DNA of 64,000 nt, taken from NCBI RefSeq assembly GCF_004343725.1, contig NZ_PTQW01000005.1, positions 111,689-175,688 on the forward strand, read 5' to 3'. Both the position numbers and the translations under genes were made by a program. Under the pieces are notes generated by a model. The model was not told the DNA's origin and did not search any database. It saw nothing but the letters and a program-made list of their open reading frames with translations. Below, piece by piece: positions 1 through 9,636 of the stretch; position 1 is the first letter of the stretch; the number at the start of each line of letters is the position of its first letter. The DNA is from Treponema sp. J25. Its GTDB lineage: Bacteria > Spirochaetota > Spirochaetia > Treponematales > Breznakiellaceae.

Positions 1-2351
1 ATGTGTTCCGTAATGGCATCATAGAGGATTTCTCCCCGTTTGGCCACCGCATCGATTTCAATTTCCTTAGAGTTTTCGATGAATTTGGAGATAACCACCG
101 GGTGTTCGGGAGACACGTCTGCCGCCAGAGCAAGAAACCGTTCCAGGCTTTCATCGTCCCAGGCCACATTCATGGCGGCCCCCGAAAGGACGTAACTTGG
201 TCGGATAAGCACGGGGTACCCCACCTCGTGGGCAAAATTTCGGGCCGCCTCTATGCTGCTGAGCTCCTTCCATGCGGGCTGGTCAATCCCGAGCTTGTCC
301 AGCAGGGCCGAAAACTTGTGGCGATCCTCGGCGGTGTCGATTGCGGTGGGATGGGTGCCGTATATTACCACCCCCGCTTTGAAAAGTTTCATGGCCAGGT
401 TGTTGGGGATCTGGCCCCCCATGGAAAGGATTACCCCATCGGGCCGTTCTCGCTCATAAATGTCCAGGACCCGTTCAAGGGTAAGCTCTTCAAAATAAAG
501 CCGATCACACACATCGTAGTCGGTGGAAACCGTTTCGGGGTTACAGTTCACCATGATGGTGTATCGCCCCGCTTTTCGGGCCGTCTGAATGGCATTGACG
601 CAGCACCAGTCAAATTCGACGCTACTACCGATCCGGTAGGCCCCCGAACCGAGGACCATGACCCCCCGATTAGCGGGCACCACATCGTCGATGGTGGCGG
701 CCCCGCTGGACGCGCCGGTTGCCGCCCCGTAGGTCATGTACAAGTAATTGGTCTTAGCTGGATATTCGGCTGCGAGGGTATCGATTTGTTTGATGGCCGG
801 TCGAATTCGATATTCTTCCCGGAGGCTGCGGATCCGATCTTCAGAAAAGCCTAGAATCGCACCAATCCGAGCATCGGAAAAGCCCATCCGCTTTGCCTGG
901 GCAAGGAGTTCCCGGTCCGGGAGTTTGCCTTTATGGTCCCGTAACCTTCGTTCTACCCCCAGCACCCGCTGAAGGCTGTATAAAAACCAGCGGTCTATTT
1001 TGGTAAGCCGATAGATCCGTTCCACCGACCATCCTTCGTCCAGGGCTTTATAAATGGCAAAGATCCGCCGATCCGTGGGTTTTGCCAGGGCTTCCTTAAG
1101 GTTAGTAAAGCCGCTGCCTAGAAGGGCCTCGTCCGCCGCAAGGCCGGGGGCCCCAATGCCCAGCATCCGCAGGGCCTTTTGGATTGCCTCCTCAAAGGTG
1201 CGGGCAATGGACATCACTTCGCCCACTGACTTCATCTCCGAACCAATCCGCTGGTCCACATTTTTGAATTTGGTAAGATCCCACCGGGGAACCTTAACGA
1301 CACAATAATCCAGAGCAGGCTCAAAACAGCTCTTTGTAACCCGGGTAATGCGGTTTTCTATTTCTGTTAAGGAATACCCCAGGGCGAGTTTGGCAGCCAC
1401 GAACGCAAGGGGATAGCCCGTAGCCTTAGATGCGAGGGCTGAACTTCGGGAAAGTCGGGCGTTTACTTCGATGATCCGGTAGTCCTCCGAGTGAGGATCC
1501 AGGGCGTACTGGATATTGCATTCTCCAACTATCCCCAGGTGTCGGATGACATCGATGGCGATGCGGCGCAACTTGTGGTATTCCGAATCAGTAAGGGTCT
1601 GAGAGGGCGCTACGACAATGCTTTCGCCGGTGTGAATCCCCAGGGGATCGAAGTTTTCCATGTTACACACGGTGATGCAGTTATCAAATTGATCCCGGAC
1701 CACCTCATACTCAATCTCTTTCCAGCCCCCCAGCCATTCTTCTACCAGTACCTGGGGAGAGTGGGCAAAGGCCCGGTCGCAGCGACGGACCAGTTCTTCC
1801 TCGTTTTTGCAGATCCCCGAACCGGAGCCCCCTAAGGCATAGGCCACCCGGATCATCACGGGGTAGCCGATTTTCTGGGCCGCCTCTCGGGCTTCGTCGG
1901 TGCTGGTGGTGGCGATGCTCCGGGGCGTCTTGGCCCCAATTTCGTTGAGCCGTTGCACAAAGAGTTCCCGATCTTCCGTGTCTTCGATGGCCCGAACCGG
2001 CGTACCGAGTACCTGAACCCCATACTTGTACAGGATTCCCTCTTTTTCCAGGGCGACGCCACAATTTAATGCCGTTTGTCCGCCGAAGGAAAGGAGAATC
2101 CCATCGGGCCGTTCCTTTTCTATTACCTGGCGGACATACTCCGGTGTGACCGGCAGAAAGTAGGTTCTATCCGCCATGCCTTCGCTGGTTTGAATGGTGG
2201 CGATATTCGGATTGATGAGGACGGTGGTGATTCCTTCTTCTTTCAGGGCCTTCAGAGCCTGGGATCCGGAGTAATCGAATTCCCCGGCCTGCCCGATTTT
2301 AAGGGCCCCCGAGCCTAACACCAGAACCTTTTGTACGGGTACCCGTTTCAT
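1..2351 (-). CDS. carB: Carbamoyl-phosphate synthase large subunit, C-terminus beyond window
   Basis: This subunit makes carbamoyl phosphate from bicarbonate, ATP and ammonia supplied by CarA, for pyrimidine and arginine synthesis in the cytoplasm. About 783 of the usual roughly 1,070 residues are present; the 3' end lies off the left edge. Visible are the opening [20 protein letters not shown], the first ATP-grasp domain ([17 protein letters not shown], then [20 protein letters not shown]), the oligomerisation region, and the start of the second half ([17 protein letters not shown], then [13 protein letters not shown]). The ATG at 2351 overlaps the carA stop by 4 bp (ATGA), so the two are translationally coupled. 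The EFDWC form of the second-half motif recalls, from memory, Bacteroidetes and eukaryotic CAD-type enzymes more than the enterobacterial form. Family assignment is secure. Confidence 0.97.
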   Translation of the reverse strand, partial: MKRVPVQKVLVLGSGALKIGQAGEFDYSGSQALKALKEEGITTVLINPNIATIQTSEGMADRTYFLPVTPEYVRQVIEKERPDGILLSFGGQTALNCGVALEKEGILYKYGVQVLGTPVRAIEDTEDRELFVQRLNEIGAKTPRSIATTSTDEAREAAQKIGYPVMIRVAYALGGSGSGICKNEEELVRRCDRAFAHSPQVLVEEWLGGWKEIEYEVVRDQFDNCITVCNMENFDPLGIHTGESIVVAPSQTLTDSEYHKLRRIAIDVIRHLGIVGECNIQYALDPHSEDYRIIEVNARLSRSSALASKATGYPLAFVAAKLALGYSLTEIENRITRVTKSCFEPALDYCVVKVPRWDLTKFKNVDQRIGSEMKSVGEVMSIARTFEEAIQKALRMLGIGAPGLAADEALLGSGFTNLKEALAKPTDRRIFAIYKALDEGWSVERIYRLTKIDRWFLYSLQRVLGVERRLRDHKGKLPDRELLAQAKRMGFSDARIGAILGFSEDRIRSLREEYRIRPAIKQIDTLAAEYPAKTNYLYMTYGAATGASSGAATIDDVVPANRGVMVLGSGAYRIGSSVEFDWCCVNAIQTARKAGRYTIMVNCNPETVSTDYDVCDRLYFEELTLERVLDIYERERPDGVILSMGGQIPNNLAMKLFKAGVVIYGTHPTAIDTAEDRHKFSALLDKLGIDQPAWKELSSIEAARNFAHEVGYPVLIRPSYVLSGAAMNVAWDDESLERFLALAADVSPEHPVVISKFIENSKEIEIDAVAKRGEILYDAITEH

Positions 2352-3565
2352 GCGACGCCCTCCTTACTGTCTTCTTCGTGTCGGAGCATGCTTACCGGTG
2401 TTTCCCCCGCCGGAAGAACCCGTCGGGGTTCTTCGGGAAGCCCCGCGTGGTGTCGGACGGTGGCAAGAAATTCGTCGATAAGAAACTCCGTATCCCGGGG
2501 GCCGGGACATCCCTCTGGATGGAACTGAACCGCCCGGAAGGGGCCGGTGGTGCTTTTAATTCCTTCTACGGTTCCGTCGTTGGTATTGACAAACCAGCTT
2601 TCCCAGCCCCGGGGAAGGGTATCTTCCCGGACGGCGTACCCATGGTTCTGGCTTGTGATATAGCAGCGCTGGGTGCCCACTTCGGTACAGGGCTGGTTTT
2701 GGCCCCGGTGGCCGTAGGGAAGCTTGTAGGTATCGGCCCCTGCGGCCAGGGCCATGAGCTGGTTCCCCAGGCAAATACCGAAGATGGGCTTGGAATCGGT
2801 AAGGGCTTTGCGGAGCGTGGCAATGGTCTTTCCACAGGCTTTGGGATCCCCCGGACCGTTGGAAAGGAAAATCCCATCGTACTCGAGTTGAGAAATATCG
2901 TAATTCCATGGCACCCGGATAAGCTCCACATTTCGGGCTATAAGGCAGCGAAGGATGTTTGCCTTTGCCCCACAGTCCACAAGAACAATCCGGGGCGCCC
3001 GCTTTGTTCCTGAGATAATGGGAGGATAGACCTGCACCTCCCGGGGAGAGACCTCTGCCACAGGATGGGCGATATCCCCCGATTCAAAGGTAACTTCCCG
3101 GCACCCTTCCACCAGGATTTTCCCCCGCATGACCCCCTGTTCCCGAAGTCGTTCCGTAAGGGCCCGGGTGTCGATACCGTAGATTCCCGGGACATTGTTT
3201 TGTTCGAGCCAGGCGCTGAGGGTGCTGGTACTGGCAAAATGGCTTGGTTCTTCGCAGAGTTCGGCCACCACAAACCCGGCGACCTGGATGCGATCTGATT
3301 CAAAATGAACCGGAATGCCAAACCGATCGAAGTAGGGTTTCCCTGTTTTGGGTTGCAGGGGAACCCCATAGTTACCTATGAGGGGATAGGTGGCAACAAG
3401 AATTTGCCCCCGGAAACTGGGGTCCGTAAGGGATTGGGGGTAGCCAGTCATACCGGTGGTAAAAACCACCTCTCCTGCCTGGGACCGGGCCTTGCCAAAG
3501 GACCAGCCGATATATTCTGACCCATCCTCCAGGACAAGCCGTGCCTGTAATCGCTTTTTCTTCAT
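2348..3565 (-). CDS. carA: Carbamoyl-phosphate synthase small (glutaminase) subunit
   Basis: CarA hydrolyses glutamine and channels ammonia to CarB. The 405-residue length is typical, perhaps slightly long. The N-terminal CPSase domain (about residues 5-185) opens with [13 protein letters not shown] and contains [15 protein letters not shown]. The class-I glutaminase domain (about 190-385) has the nucleophile Cys265 in GICLGNQ and the His349/Glu351 pair in VQFHPEG. The ATG at 3565 follows a strong GGGAGG ribosome-binding site. It is first in a carAB operon, with a 4-bp overlap to carB. A folded leader sits immediately upstream (3589-3642), which suggests control at the RNA level; no PyrR or ArgR element was recognised. 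Confidence 0.97.
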   Translation of the reverse strand: MKKKRLQARLVLEDGSEYIGWSFGKARSQAGEVVFTTGMTGYPQSLTDPSFRGQILVATYPLIGNYGVPLQPKTGKPYFDRFGIPVHFESDRIQVAGFVVAELCEEPSHFASTSTLSAWLEQNNVPGIYGIDTRALTERLREQGVMRGKILVEGCREVTFESGDIAHPVAEVSPREVQVYPPIISGTKRAPRIVLVDCGAKANILRCLIARNVELIRVPWNYDISQLEYDGIFLSNGPGDPKACGKTIATLRKALTDSKPIFGICLGNQLMALAAGADTYKLPYGHRGQNQPCTEVGTQRCYITSQNHGYAVREDTLPRGWESWFVNTNDGTVEGIKSTTGPFRAVQFHPEGCPGPRDTEFLIDEFLATVRHHAGLPEEPRRVLPAGETPVSMLRHEEDSKEGVA

Positions 3566-3588
3566 GGGGGTATCCTCCCAAGTATGCC

Positions 3589-3642
3589 GGGGCTGAACAA
3601 TCCCTTGCCAAGGGAGATCCTTACGTAAGGGTTTGTTGCCCC
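3589..3642 (-). promoter_or_regulatory. Structured carAB leader: predicted three-way junction
   Basis: Read on the minus strand, an outer stem pairs GGGGC (3642-3638) plus AACA with TGTT plus GCCCC (ending 3589), with a 2-nt bulge. It encloses two hairpins: the perfect palindrome CCTTACGTAAGG (3619-3630) and TCCCTTGGCAAGGGA (3601-3615), which forms a 6-bp stem with a 3-nt loop. The structure ends 15 nt before the carA GGGAGG. Position and compactness suggest an RNA regulatory element, but no known riboswitch class was recognised. The palindromes could instead be protein operators. Confidence 0.5.
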
Positions 3643-3904
3643 AGGATAATCTGTAGTATGAGGATACGCTTTTATTCTTGAAAAATCAAGGGAGATGTCA
3701 AAAATTCAGAATAAATTTTACAGAAAAAGCTAAAAATTGATATTTCTATTTTGGTTTTTATTGGAAAAATCAATTTTCTTTTCTTGAAATTGAGAGTGAA
3801 GGGGTGAAAAATGATGGCGATCTTCTGGCTGTGATGGCGATGATACCTTCTTCCTAGAAGAAAAAATCTGCGGCGGTACGCTTCGCAGAAAAGCAGACGG
3901 GGAG
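3643..3904. other. Intergenic region between ybaK and carA
   Basis: This is non-coding sequence between the ybaK stop and the carA leader. It is AT-rich between about 3650 and 3800. A possible carAB promoter on the minus strand has a TTGATT-like -35 (3684-3689), 17 bp, and a TATCCT -10 (3661-3666), which would start the transcript about 10 nt before the structured leader. A TTGACA (3696-3701) lies further upstream without a good -10. No gene was seen. Confidence 0.35.
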
Positions 3905-4372
3905 TTATACCAGCGAGGCAAAGTGGGCTCCGATAAGCCGGGCCAGATCCTGGGCCGCCAGTTGGACCTGGAGTCCCCGCTTACCCGCGCTTACGGTGAT
4001 AGCATCAAACAACAGGGCGAGCTCTTCGATGTAGGTGGGAAACAGTTTTTTCATCCCGATGGGAGAACAGCCCCCCCGAATGTAGCCGGTAAGGCCTTCC
4101 AGTTCCCGGAGGGGAAGGGGATCTATTGCCTTGTTGCCCGACGCCCGGGCGGCCTTTTTCAAGTCTACTTCGTAGGGGCCGGGAACCACACATACGAGGG
4201 GTCCGCTACGGTCCCCTACTAACACGATGGTTTTGAATACCTGTTCTGGGGGTATTTGTAAGATCTCGGCCGCATGGACCGCGGAAAGATCCGATTCGTC
4301 CACCGGATACGACAGAACCCGGTGGGCAATCTTGTGGCCTTCGAGGATCCGTATCACGTTAGTTTTTTCCAT
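3905..4372 (-). CDS. ybaK: Cys-tRNA(Pro)/Cys-tRNA deacylase, YbaK/EbsC type
   Basis: YbaK hydrolyses cysteine mischarged onto tRNA(Pro), a trans-editing activity in the cytoplasm. The 155 residues match the usual family length. The whole protein is one YbaK/ProX-type editing domain: KIAHRVLSYP near the start, the EQVFKTIVLVGD segment at about 42-54, DLKKAARASGNK at about 70-81 containing the conserved lysines, then GYIRGGCSPIGMKK at about 95-108 with the substrate-loop GGCSPIG signature. It lies 16 bp downstream of the flavodiiron gene on the same strand and is probably co-transcribed; no functional link is evident. Confidence in the family is high, but precise specificity within the family is inferred. 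Confidence 0.93.
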   Translation of the reverse strand: MEKTNVIRILEGHKIAHRVLSYPVDESDLSAVHAAEILQIPPEQVFKTIVLVGDRSGPLVCVVPGPYEVDLKKAARASGNKAIDPLPLRELEGLTGYIRGGCSPIGMKKLFPTYIEELALLFDAITVSAGKRGLQVQLAAQDLARLIGAHFASLV

Positions 4373-4388
4373 GGCTCCTGATTTTTTC

Positions 4389-5603
4389 TTAAACCCCTTT
4401 TATCTTTTGGGCAAGGAGTTTCCCCGCTTCTTCGAGGCGCTTGATGTCCCCTTCCTTGGGGATTCCCGCCCATTCAACGGAAGCCAGGCTTTCCCATTTG
4501 AGGGGTTCGATGGCTGCTTCATATTCCTTTTGTGCTCCTCCGACCCATCCCCAGGAACCGATGCGGACCACCTTTTTGTGATAGATGTGTTTTCGGCGAA
4601 AAATATCGAGCACATACGCCATGGGTGGAAACATGGCATATTCATAAGTAGGCATGGCAAGGAGAATTCCCTCTGCCCGGTATGCGTCGGCCAGCACATA
4701 CGAAACATCTTCGTTGGGTACCCGATGTATCCGGTAGGGAACCCCTTCGCTTTCGATACCCCGCAGAACCGCCTCAAGCCCCAGCCGGGTGTTATCATAC
4801 ATGGAACCCCAGATGACACAAACTTCCTTTTCTGCGGGCCCTTTGCTATAAGATGCGTACCGAAGGTACCGTTCGATGATTTCGGCCGGCCGCGTTCGCC
4901 ACACAATCCCATGGCTTGGGGCCACACAACGAATGGGAAGACCGGAAAGTTTTTGAATGCCCCGTTCTACAAAGGTGGAAAAGGAGGCCACAATGTTGGC
5001 GTAGTACCGGAGACTTTCTTCTTCATAAAACCGGTGTTCCTCCGGGGTAAATTGATCATCAAATACCCGGTCTCCCAGTTTCCCAAAGGACCCAAAGGCG
5101 TCGCACGAGAAGAGGGTCCCCGAGGTCTCTTCCCAGGTCATCATCGTTTCGGGCCAATGGATATTAGGGGTCTCGAAAAACCGGAGTATCACCCCATTAC
5201 CAAGGTCAAGCTGGTCGCCATCTTTTACTGCCCGTACCCCCTCTGTGATATTGTAAAAAGATTCTACCAATTTGATGCCCTTGGCGGTGGAGATAATTTC
5301 AAGGCGGGGATTAATGTTTCGCAGTTCTGCCAGATACCCCGTGTGATCCGGCTCAAGGTGGTTCAAAATGATATAGTCAATCTGTTCAAAGGATGTCCCG
5401 AGAGAATCGAGTTGCCTTCGCAACTGATCCGCCGCATTAGTCCAGTCCCGTACCAGATCGATGAGGGCGGTTTTTGTTCCCCTTACCAGGTAGGTGTTCA
5501 GGGAAACCCCTTCGGGAATAGGCCAGATCCCTTCGAATCGGTCATCCGTTTCGATATCTGCATGCAGACAGTATACATGGTCTGCGATACGGTGGGCTTT
5601 CAT
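4389..5603 (-). CDS. fprA: A-type flavoprotein (flavodiiron protein)
   Basis: Flavodiiron proteins reduce O2 to water and/or NO to N2O in the cytoplasm of anaerobes, with electrons usually from rubredoxin. The 404-residue two-domain form is present: a metallo-beta-lactamase-like diiron domain (1 to about 250) with HLEPDHTG giving His82, Glu84, Asp86 and His87, His149 in NIHWPETM, Asp168 in SCDAFGSFG, and a late His in APSHG. A flavodoxin domain begins near residue 255 (VCVIWGSMYDNT). No rubredoxin or NADH-oxidase domain is fused, so separate donors are needed. The ATG at 5603 follows AAAGGAG. It is divergent from the GGDEF gene across about 240 bp. It fits an anaerobe with transient oxygen exposure; O2 versus NO preference cannot be read from sequence. 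Confidence 0.95.
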   Translation of the reverse strand: MKAHRIADHVYCLHADIETDDRFEGIWPIPEGVSLNTYLVRGTKTALIDLVRDWTNAADQLRRQLDSLGTSFEQIDYIILNHLEPDHTGYLAELRNINPRLEIISTAKGIKLVESFYNITEGVRAVKDGDQLDLGNGVILRFFETPNIHWPETMMTWEETSGTLFSCDAFGSFGKLGDRVFDDQFTPEEHRFYEEESLRYYANIVASFSTFVERGIQKLSGLPIRCVAPSHGIVWRTRPAEIIERYLRYASYSKGPAEKEVCVIWGSMYDNTRLGLEAVLRGIESEGVPYRIHRVPNEDVSYVLADAYRAEGILLAMPTYEYAMFPPMAYVLDIFRRKHIYHKKVVRIGSWGWVGGAQKEYEAAIEPLKWESLASVEWAGIPKEGDIKRLEEAGKLLAQKIKGV

Positions 5604-5841
5604 AAAACTGCTCCTTTCAGGGTAATCGTAGTAATCTTACATTGATACAAGGTAACGGATTTTTTGTATTCTCTCAATATGGGTGCTTCGGAAAAAAGAA
5701 AGCCTTTTTATAATGGGCTGGCCCACCGGTTTTCCCCAAAGGTGAAAAAAGAGGAATGGGGCGCCCTTTGATAAGGGTGTACTACAAGGATACCGATCCG
5801 ATTTGAAAGATCCTTATGGTTGTAGTATAGTTAAGGCGGTA

Positions 5842-8037
5842 ATGAGTGGTCCCATGAAAAATGCTTCTTCTGGCATGTCTGATTTTTATCCTTCTTTTTT
5901 GTTGCCCATGACGGAGTGGGAAGAAAGTCCGGGAGAAGGCGAACCCCTGATTGAAGAGCGTCCCTCGACAGATCCTATCCAGCTTGCCTGGAGTTACATC
6001 CGTAAGGCCCGTTCGGTACTCCTCTTATCTCGAACAAAGGAAGCCCAGGAATGGGCCATGAAGGCCCTGGAACTGTTTAAGGCCCATCAACATACCCGGG
6101 GCCTTGTGCATGTGTTTCTGTTTTTGGGTATCCTTTTTCTTGAACAAGGGGCCTTAGAAAAATCTCTGGAAAATACGACCCTGGCCATTGAGCTTGCTCA
6201 AAATATGAAAAGCCCTGAATTAGAAATTCTGGGGTTCCATACGGTGGGTCAGGTTTTGCTTAAAACAGGAGAGGTTCATGAGGCGCTCCAGTATTTCCTC
6301 CAGGCCGATAAGAAGATAAAAGAGGCTACCAGCCTGCAGGGGAGCAAGGTTTTCTATGAGCTAGAAACCCTCCTTTTTATCAACCTGGGAGAGGCCTTTA
6401 TTGCCCTGGGAGAGACGGACAATGGGGCGGAGTATTTTGCCCTTGCCCAGGAAGCGGCGACCCATTTGAACAATGTGACCGTAGAGATACGGATCTTAAA
6501 GGGCCTTGCGATTATTCAAAAGAGAAGGGGCTTCCGAAAAGAGGCCATGGAGATGTTAGAGCGGGCTATCGAAGAGGCCCAGCGCTATTCCCTTCGTCTC
6601 TATCTTATCGAACTGTGGCTTGAGCTAGGAGTGATTCATATTGAGCTCAATGAATATGATCGGGCTATTCAGATATTTACTGATGTTGTAACCGAATCAG
6701 AAAAGAATGGGCTTTTCCCGTATGTGGCAGAGGGATATCGAAATCGATCCCTTGCCTACGAAGCATCCCTGAATTTTCGGGAGGCCCTTTCAGATTTTAA
6801 ACGATTCCATGAAACCCTGGAACATATTTCTCTTGAGCAAAGTGTGAGCCGCCGTCGAGATGCGGAGATTCTCTTCGAACTTGAAAAGGCCCAACGAGAA
6901 GCAGAGATATTCCGCTTACGAAATGTAGAATTACGGGAGCATAAGGATGCCCTGGAGCGTTCTAATCGGCAAATTCAGGCTGTTGCAGAGGCTGGTAAGG
7001 CAATTACTTCTTCCCTGGATATCCAAGAGATAGCCCGTTTAGTTCAGGAAAATCTTAAGACCCTGATGGAGATAGAGGGCTTTTCTTTGGCCATGTATGA
7101 GGAAGCACAAGAACAACTGCAGTTTGTGTTCTGTGTGGAAAAAAACGAGCCCCAGTCCTTGCCCCCTCTATCTTTAGACGATTCCTGTCATCTGCTGGTA
7201 TGGGTGGTACAACATCAGCAAAGTATCCGCATTGATGATCTGGAAAAGTCATTAGCCGAGGGAGTTAGTCCTTTAAGATATCTGGAGGGAGTCTCGGCCC
7301 GATCGGTGATTGGAATTCCCCTGACGCTGGGGGGGACAATTATTGGAACCCTCAGCATCCATTCTCAAAAAAGAAAGGCCTACTCCGAAGAGGATGTGCG
7401 TCTTCTGGAATCGATCGGTACCTTTGTGGCCATAGCGATCCAGAATTCCCAGCATCGCCAGGAATTGCTTCGTCTTAATGAAGCCCTACGGGCAGAAAAA
7501 GAAGCCCTTGAACAACTTACCCGTAAGGTTTCTCGCCTAGCAAACCATGATGGCCTTACGGGCCTTCCGAACCGTTTGCTCCTGGCGGAACTTCTAGAGC
7601 GGGCGATTCAGCGGAGTAAGCGGCAAAAGACGCTGTTAGCAGTCTTGTTTATGGATCTGGATAATTTTAAACCCATCAATGATACCTTTGGACATCAGGA
7701 AGGGGATCGTGCCCTGGTAGAAGTGGCCCACAGAATAAAAGGGGCTCTCCGCGCTTCTGATGTGATAGCCCGTGTGGGAGGCGATGAATTTGTGGTGCTC
7801 CTGATGGATATGGACAACGAGGAGGGGGCGCGACTTGTGGCGGAGAAAATCATAAAGACCCTGGAACACCCCCTGTACATTGAAGGGCAACTGTGTCAGC
7901 TGGGGGTATCTATTGGAATTGCCCTGTATCCCCACGATGGGGGCTCTGGGGACGAACTAATCCGGCATGCCGACGAAGCGATGTACCGAATAAAACGGGC
8001 AGGGAAGAATGGGTATACCTTTTATTCTGTTCGTTAG
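5842..8037 (+). CDS. TPR-GAF-GGDEF protein, putative diguanylate cyclase
   Basis: It probably synthesises cyclic di-GMP in response to an intracellular cue. There is no signal peptide or membrane segment. TPR-like repeats occupy about residues 45-340 (for example ALEKSLENTTLAIELAQNM and YDRAIQIFTDVVTESEKNG). A coiled coil (about 345-395) links to a GAF domain (about 395-545), then a second short coil and a GGDEF domain (about 565-730). The catalytic GGDEF motif is intact, and an RASD inhibitory-site motif lies five residues before it, so product inhibition is expected. The start is uncertain: ATG 5842 follows AAGGCGG closely, ATG 5854 is an alternative, and the frame is open back to a TTG at 5803. 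It is monocistronic; the effector link is unknown. Confidence 0.9.
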   Translation: MSGPMKNASSGMSDFYPSFLLPMTEWEESPGEGEPLIEERPSTDPIQLAWSYIRKARSVLLLSRTKEAQEWAMKALELFKAHQHTRGLVHVFLFLGILFLEQGALEKSLENTTLAIELAQNMKSPELEILGFHTVGQVLLKTGEVHEALQYFLQADKKIKEATSLQGSKVFYELETLLFINLGEAFIALGETDNGAEYFALAQEAATHLNNVTVEIRILKGLAIIQKRRGFRKEAMEMLERAIEEAQRYSLRLYLIELWLELGVIHIELNEYDRAIQIFTDVVTESEKNGLFPYVAEGYRNRSLAYEASLNFREALSDFKRFHETLEHISLEQSVSRRRDAEILFELEKAQREAEIFRLRNVELREHKDALERSNRQIQAVAEAGKAITSSLDIQEIARLVQENLKTLMEIEGFSLAMYEEAQEQLQFVFCVEKNEPQSLPPLSLDDSCHLLVWVVQHQQSIRIDDLEKSLAEGVSPLRYLEGVSARSVIGIPLTLGGTIIGTLSIHSQKRKAYSEEDVRLLESIGTFVAIAIQNSQHRQELLRLNEALRAEKEALEQLTRKVSRLANHDGLTGLPNRLLLAELLERAIQRSKRQKTLLAVLFMDLDNFKPINDTFGHQEGDRALVEVAHRIKGALRASDVIARVGGDEFVVLLMDMDNEEGARLVAEKIIKTLEHPLYIEGQLCQLGVSIGIALYPHDGGSGDELIRHADEAMYRIKRAGKNGYTFYSVR

Positions 8038-8107
8038 GATGGGTCGCCGCCGACGCAGATCGGCAGCTTTGATTTATCTATTGTGTCACCCGTGAGGAGT
8101 CGTTGTA

Positions 8108-8545
8108 TTATTTTTTAAGAACCGCTACAACCCGCTCTAGAACCTTTTTTCGGTCCAGGGGTTTTACAATGTAACTTTTAGCGCCGAGAAGAAGGGACTT
8201 CTTGACCACATCTTCCTTTCCAAGGGCACTTACCATTATAACGGTAGCATTTTTGTCAAATTCCAGTATTTTCTCCAGGGCCGTTACCCCATCGAGGACG
8301 GGCATGGTAATATCAAGCGTTACAAGATCCACATTTGGGTAGAGTTCTTTGTATTTTTCAATCCCCTGCATACCGTCGGTAGCGGTAGCCACTACTTCGA
8401 ATCCTTCTGAGGTCAGGATCTGGCCCAGTTGCTTGGCAATGAACATAGAATCATCGATGATGAGGACCCGATAGGGAGTGCCATCGGGTTTTATCCCATC
8501 GGGCTTTTTCTCGTTGATACTGGGCATGTCGGTTTTTGCAATCAT
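8108..8545 (-). CDS. cheY: CheY-like single-domain response regulator
   Basis: This is a stand-alone receiver domain of about 145 residues with a roughly 20-residue N-terminal extension. Conserved receiver residues are all visible: Asp31/Asp32 in LIIDDS, phospho-acceptor Asp78 in VTLDITMP, Ser in VMVSALG, and Lys in YIVKPL. The start at 8545 is chosen over an in-frame upstream ATG (8593) because AGAAGGAGG lies just before it. No output domain follows, so it should act by protein contact, as chemotaxis CheY does at the flagellar switch. It is not beside cheA/cheW here, so the exact partner is uncertain. It is transcribed away from dus. Confidence 0.88.
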   Translation of the reverse strand: MIAKTDMPSINEKKPDGIKPDGTPYRVLIIDDSMFIAKQLGQILTSEGFEVVATATDGMQGIEKYKELYPNVDLVTLDITMPVLDGVTALEKILEFDKNATVIMVSALGKEDVVKKSLLLGAKSYIVKPLDRKKVLERVVAVLKK

Positions 8546-8658
8546 GGGGTATCCTCCTTCTTCTTTTATAGCGTAACTTAGAGGATATTGCAAGCATCAG
8601 TGGGTATGGTTCTGGATCTCCTTTTCATAAAAAGATCCCTATGGTAGGATAAAACCCC

Positions 8659-9636
8659 ATGTCAGTGCCCTATCTTCTTGCCCCCATGGCATCCTTGAGT
8701 AATCGGGTTCTCCGGGAACTAATAGAAAGCTTTGGTGGGTGTGATGAGTATTTTACCGAAATGATCAGTGCCCCCGCTCTGCTTGCCGGAGGCCCCTACG
8801 AAAAATTCTATATCGATGGGGAGCCCGTTCCCTCTAAGATAGTCTACCAATTGGTTGGCTCTGATCCCGAGGCCTTGGCCCGGGCCGCGGCCTTGCTCGA
8901 TGGGCGGGAATGTAAGGGGATCGATATCAACATGGGCTGTTCCGCGCCGGAAATCAAGAAGCGAGGTGCCGGGGTATGGTGGATGGCCCATCCGGAAGCG
9001 GCATGGAATATGGTAGACCAGGTCCGCAAACAGGTGCGGCGTCGGCGACTGAGTGTAAAGATCCGGCTTGGTTTTGAGCTGAACCCGGAGGAACTCCTTC
9101 GTTTTTGTAAAGGCCTTGAAGCGGTCGGGGTCGATATGATTACCCTTCATCCCCGAACGGCCAGTGAAAAGTTTAAGCGTTCTTCCCGCTGGGAATATGT
9201 GGGACTGGTACATTCGTCCCTGCGGATTGCGGTCATAGGAAACGGAGACATCGAGACTGCTTTCCATCTTTTGGAACGGGGCCAGTCAGGTCTGTGTGAT
9301 GGGGTTATGGTTGGACGGGCGGCGGTCCGACAGCCCTGGATTTTTGCGCACGCAAGGGCCCTGGAAAAGCAGGAGCCCTTTTCTCCGGTGGATCTCCTCG
9401 AGGTGGGGCTCCGTTTCCTCAACTTCCTTGCTCAGTACCAGCCGGAAGAGTTTCATCCTTCTCGGGCGGAAAAGTTTTTTCTCTATTTTTGCGACAATGT
9501 ACGCTGGGGCCACTATCTTCGAACCCTCTTGAATCGGGCGGCAAGCCTCAGAGAGAAGGCCCAGGTCCTGGAGCAGTACTTTCAGGACCATCCTGAAGAA
9601 CGATGGATTCCTCGTCCTTCGACCCTTAACCCTTAG
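8659..9636 (+). CDS. dus: tRNA-dihydrouridine synthase
   Basis: An FMN-dependent enzyme that reduces uridines in the tRNA D-loop. The 325 residues fit the family. The TIM-barrel hallmarks are present in order: LLAPMASLSNRVLRE at about 6-20 (FMN site), DINMGCSAPE at about 89-98 with catalytic Cys94 (usually NxGCP, here GCS), SVKIRLGFE at about 133-141, THPRTA at about 160, GNGDIE at about 195, and DGVMVGRAAVRQPWIF at about 212-227. The HPRTA segment favours a Dus over other FMN barrels. The stop codon overlaps the convergent CBM9-like gene. Which uridine it modifies cannot be decided. Confidence 0.92.
   Translation: MSVPYLLAPMASLSNRVLRELIESFGGCDEYFTEMISAPALLAGGPYEKFYIDGEPVPSKIVYQLVGSDPEALARAAALLDGRECKGIDINMGCSAPEIKKRGAGVWWMAHPEAAWNMVDQVRKQVRRRRLSVKIRLGFELNPEELLRFCKGLEAVGVDMITLHPRTASEKFKRSSRWEYVGLVHSSLRIAVIGNGDIETAFHLLERGQSGLCDGVMVGRAAVRQPWIFAHARALEKQEPFSPVDLLEVGLRFLNFLAQYQPEEFHPSRAEKFFLYFCDNVRWGHYLRTLLNRAASLREKAQVLEQYFQDHPEERWIPRPSTLNP

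Noticed and set aside
3..854. Long plus-strand open frame of 283 codons
   Set aside because: It is the antisense shadow of carB, whose minus-strand translation is a textbook match throughout.
4227..5645. 472-codon plus-strand frame opposite the flavodiiron gene
   Set aside because: No recognisable domain; the opposite strand encodes all diiron and flavodoxin motifs with a good ribosome-binding site.
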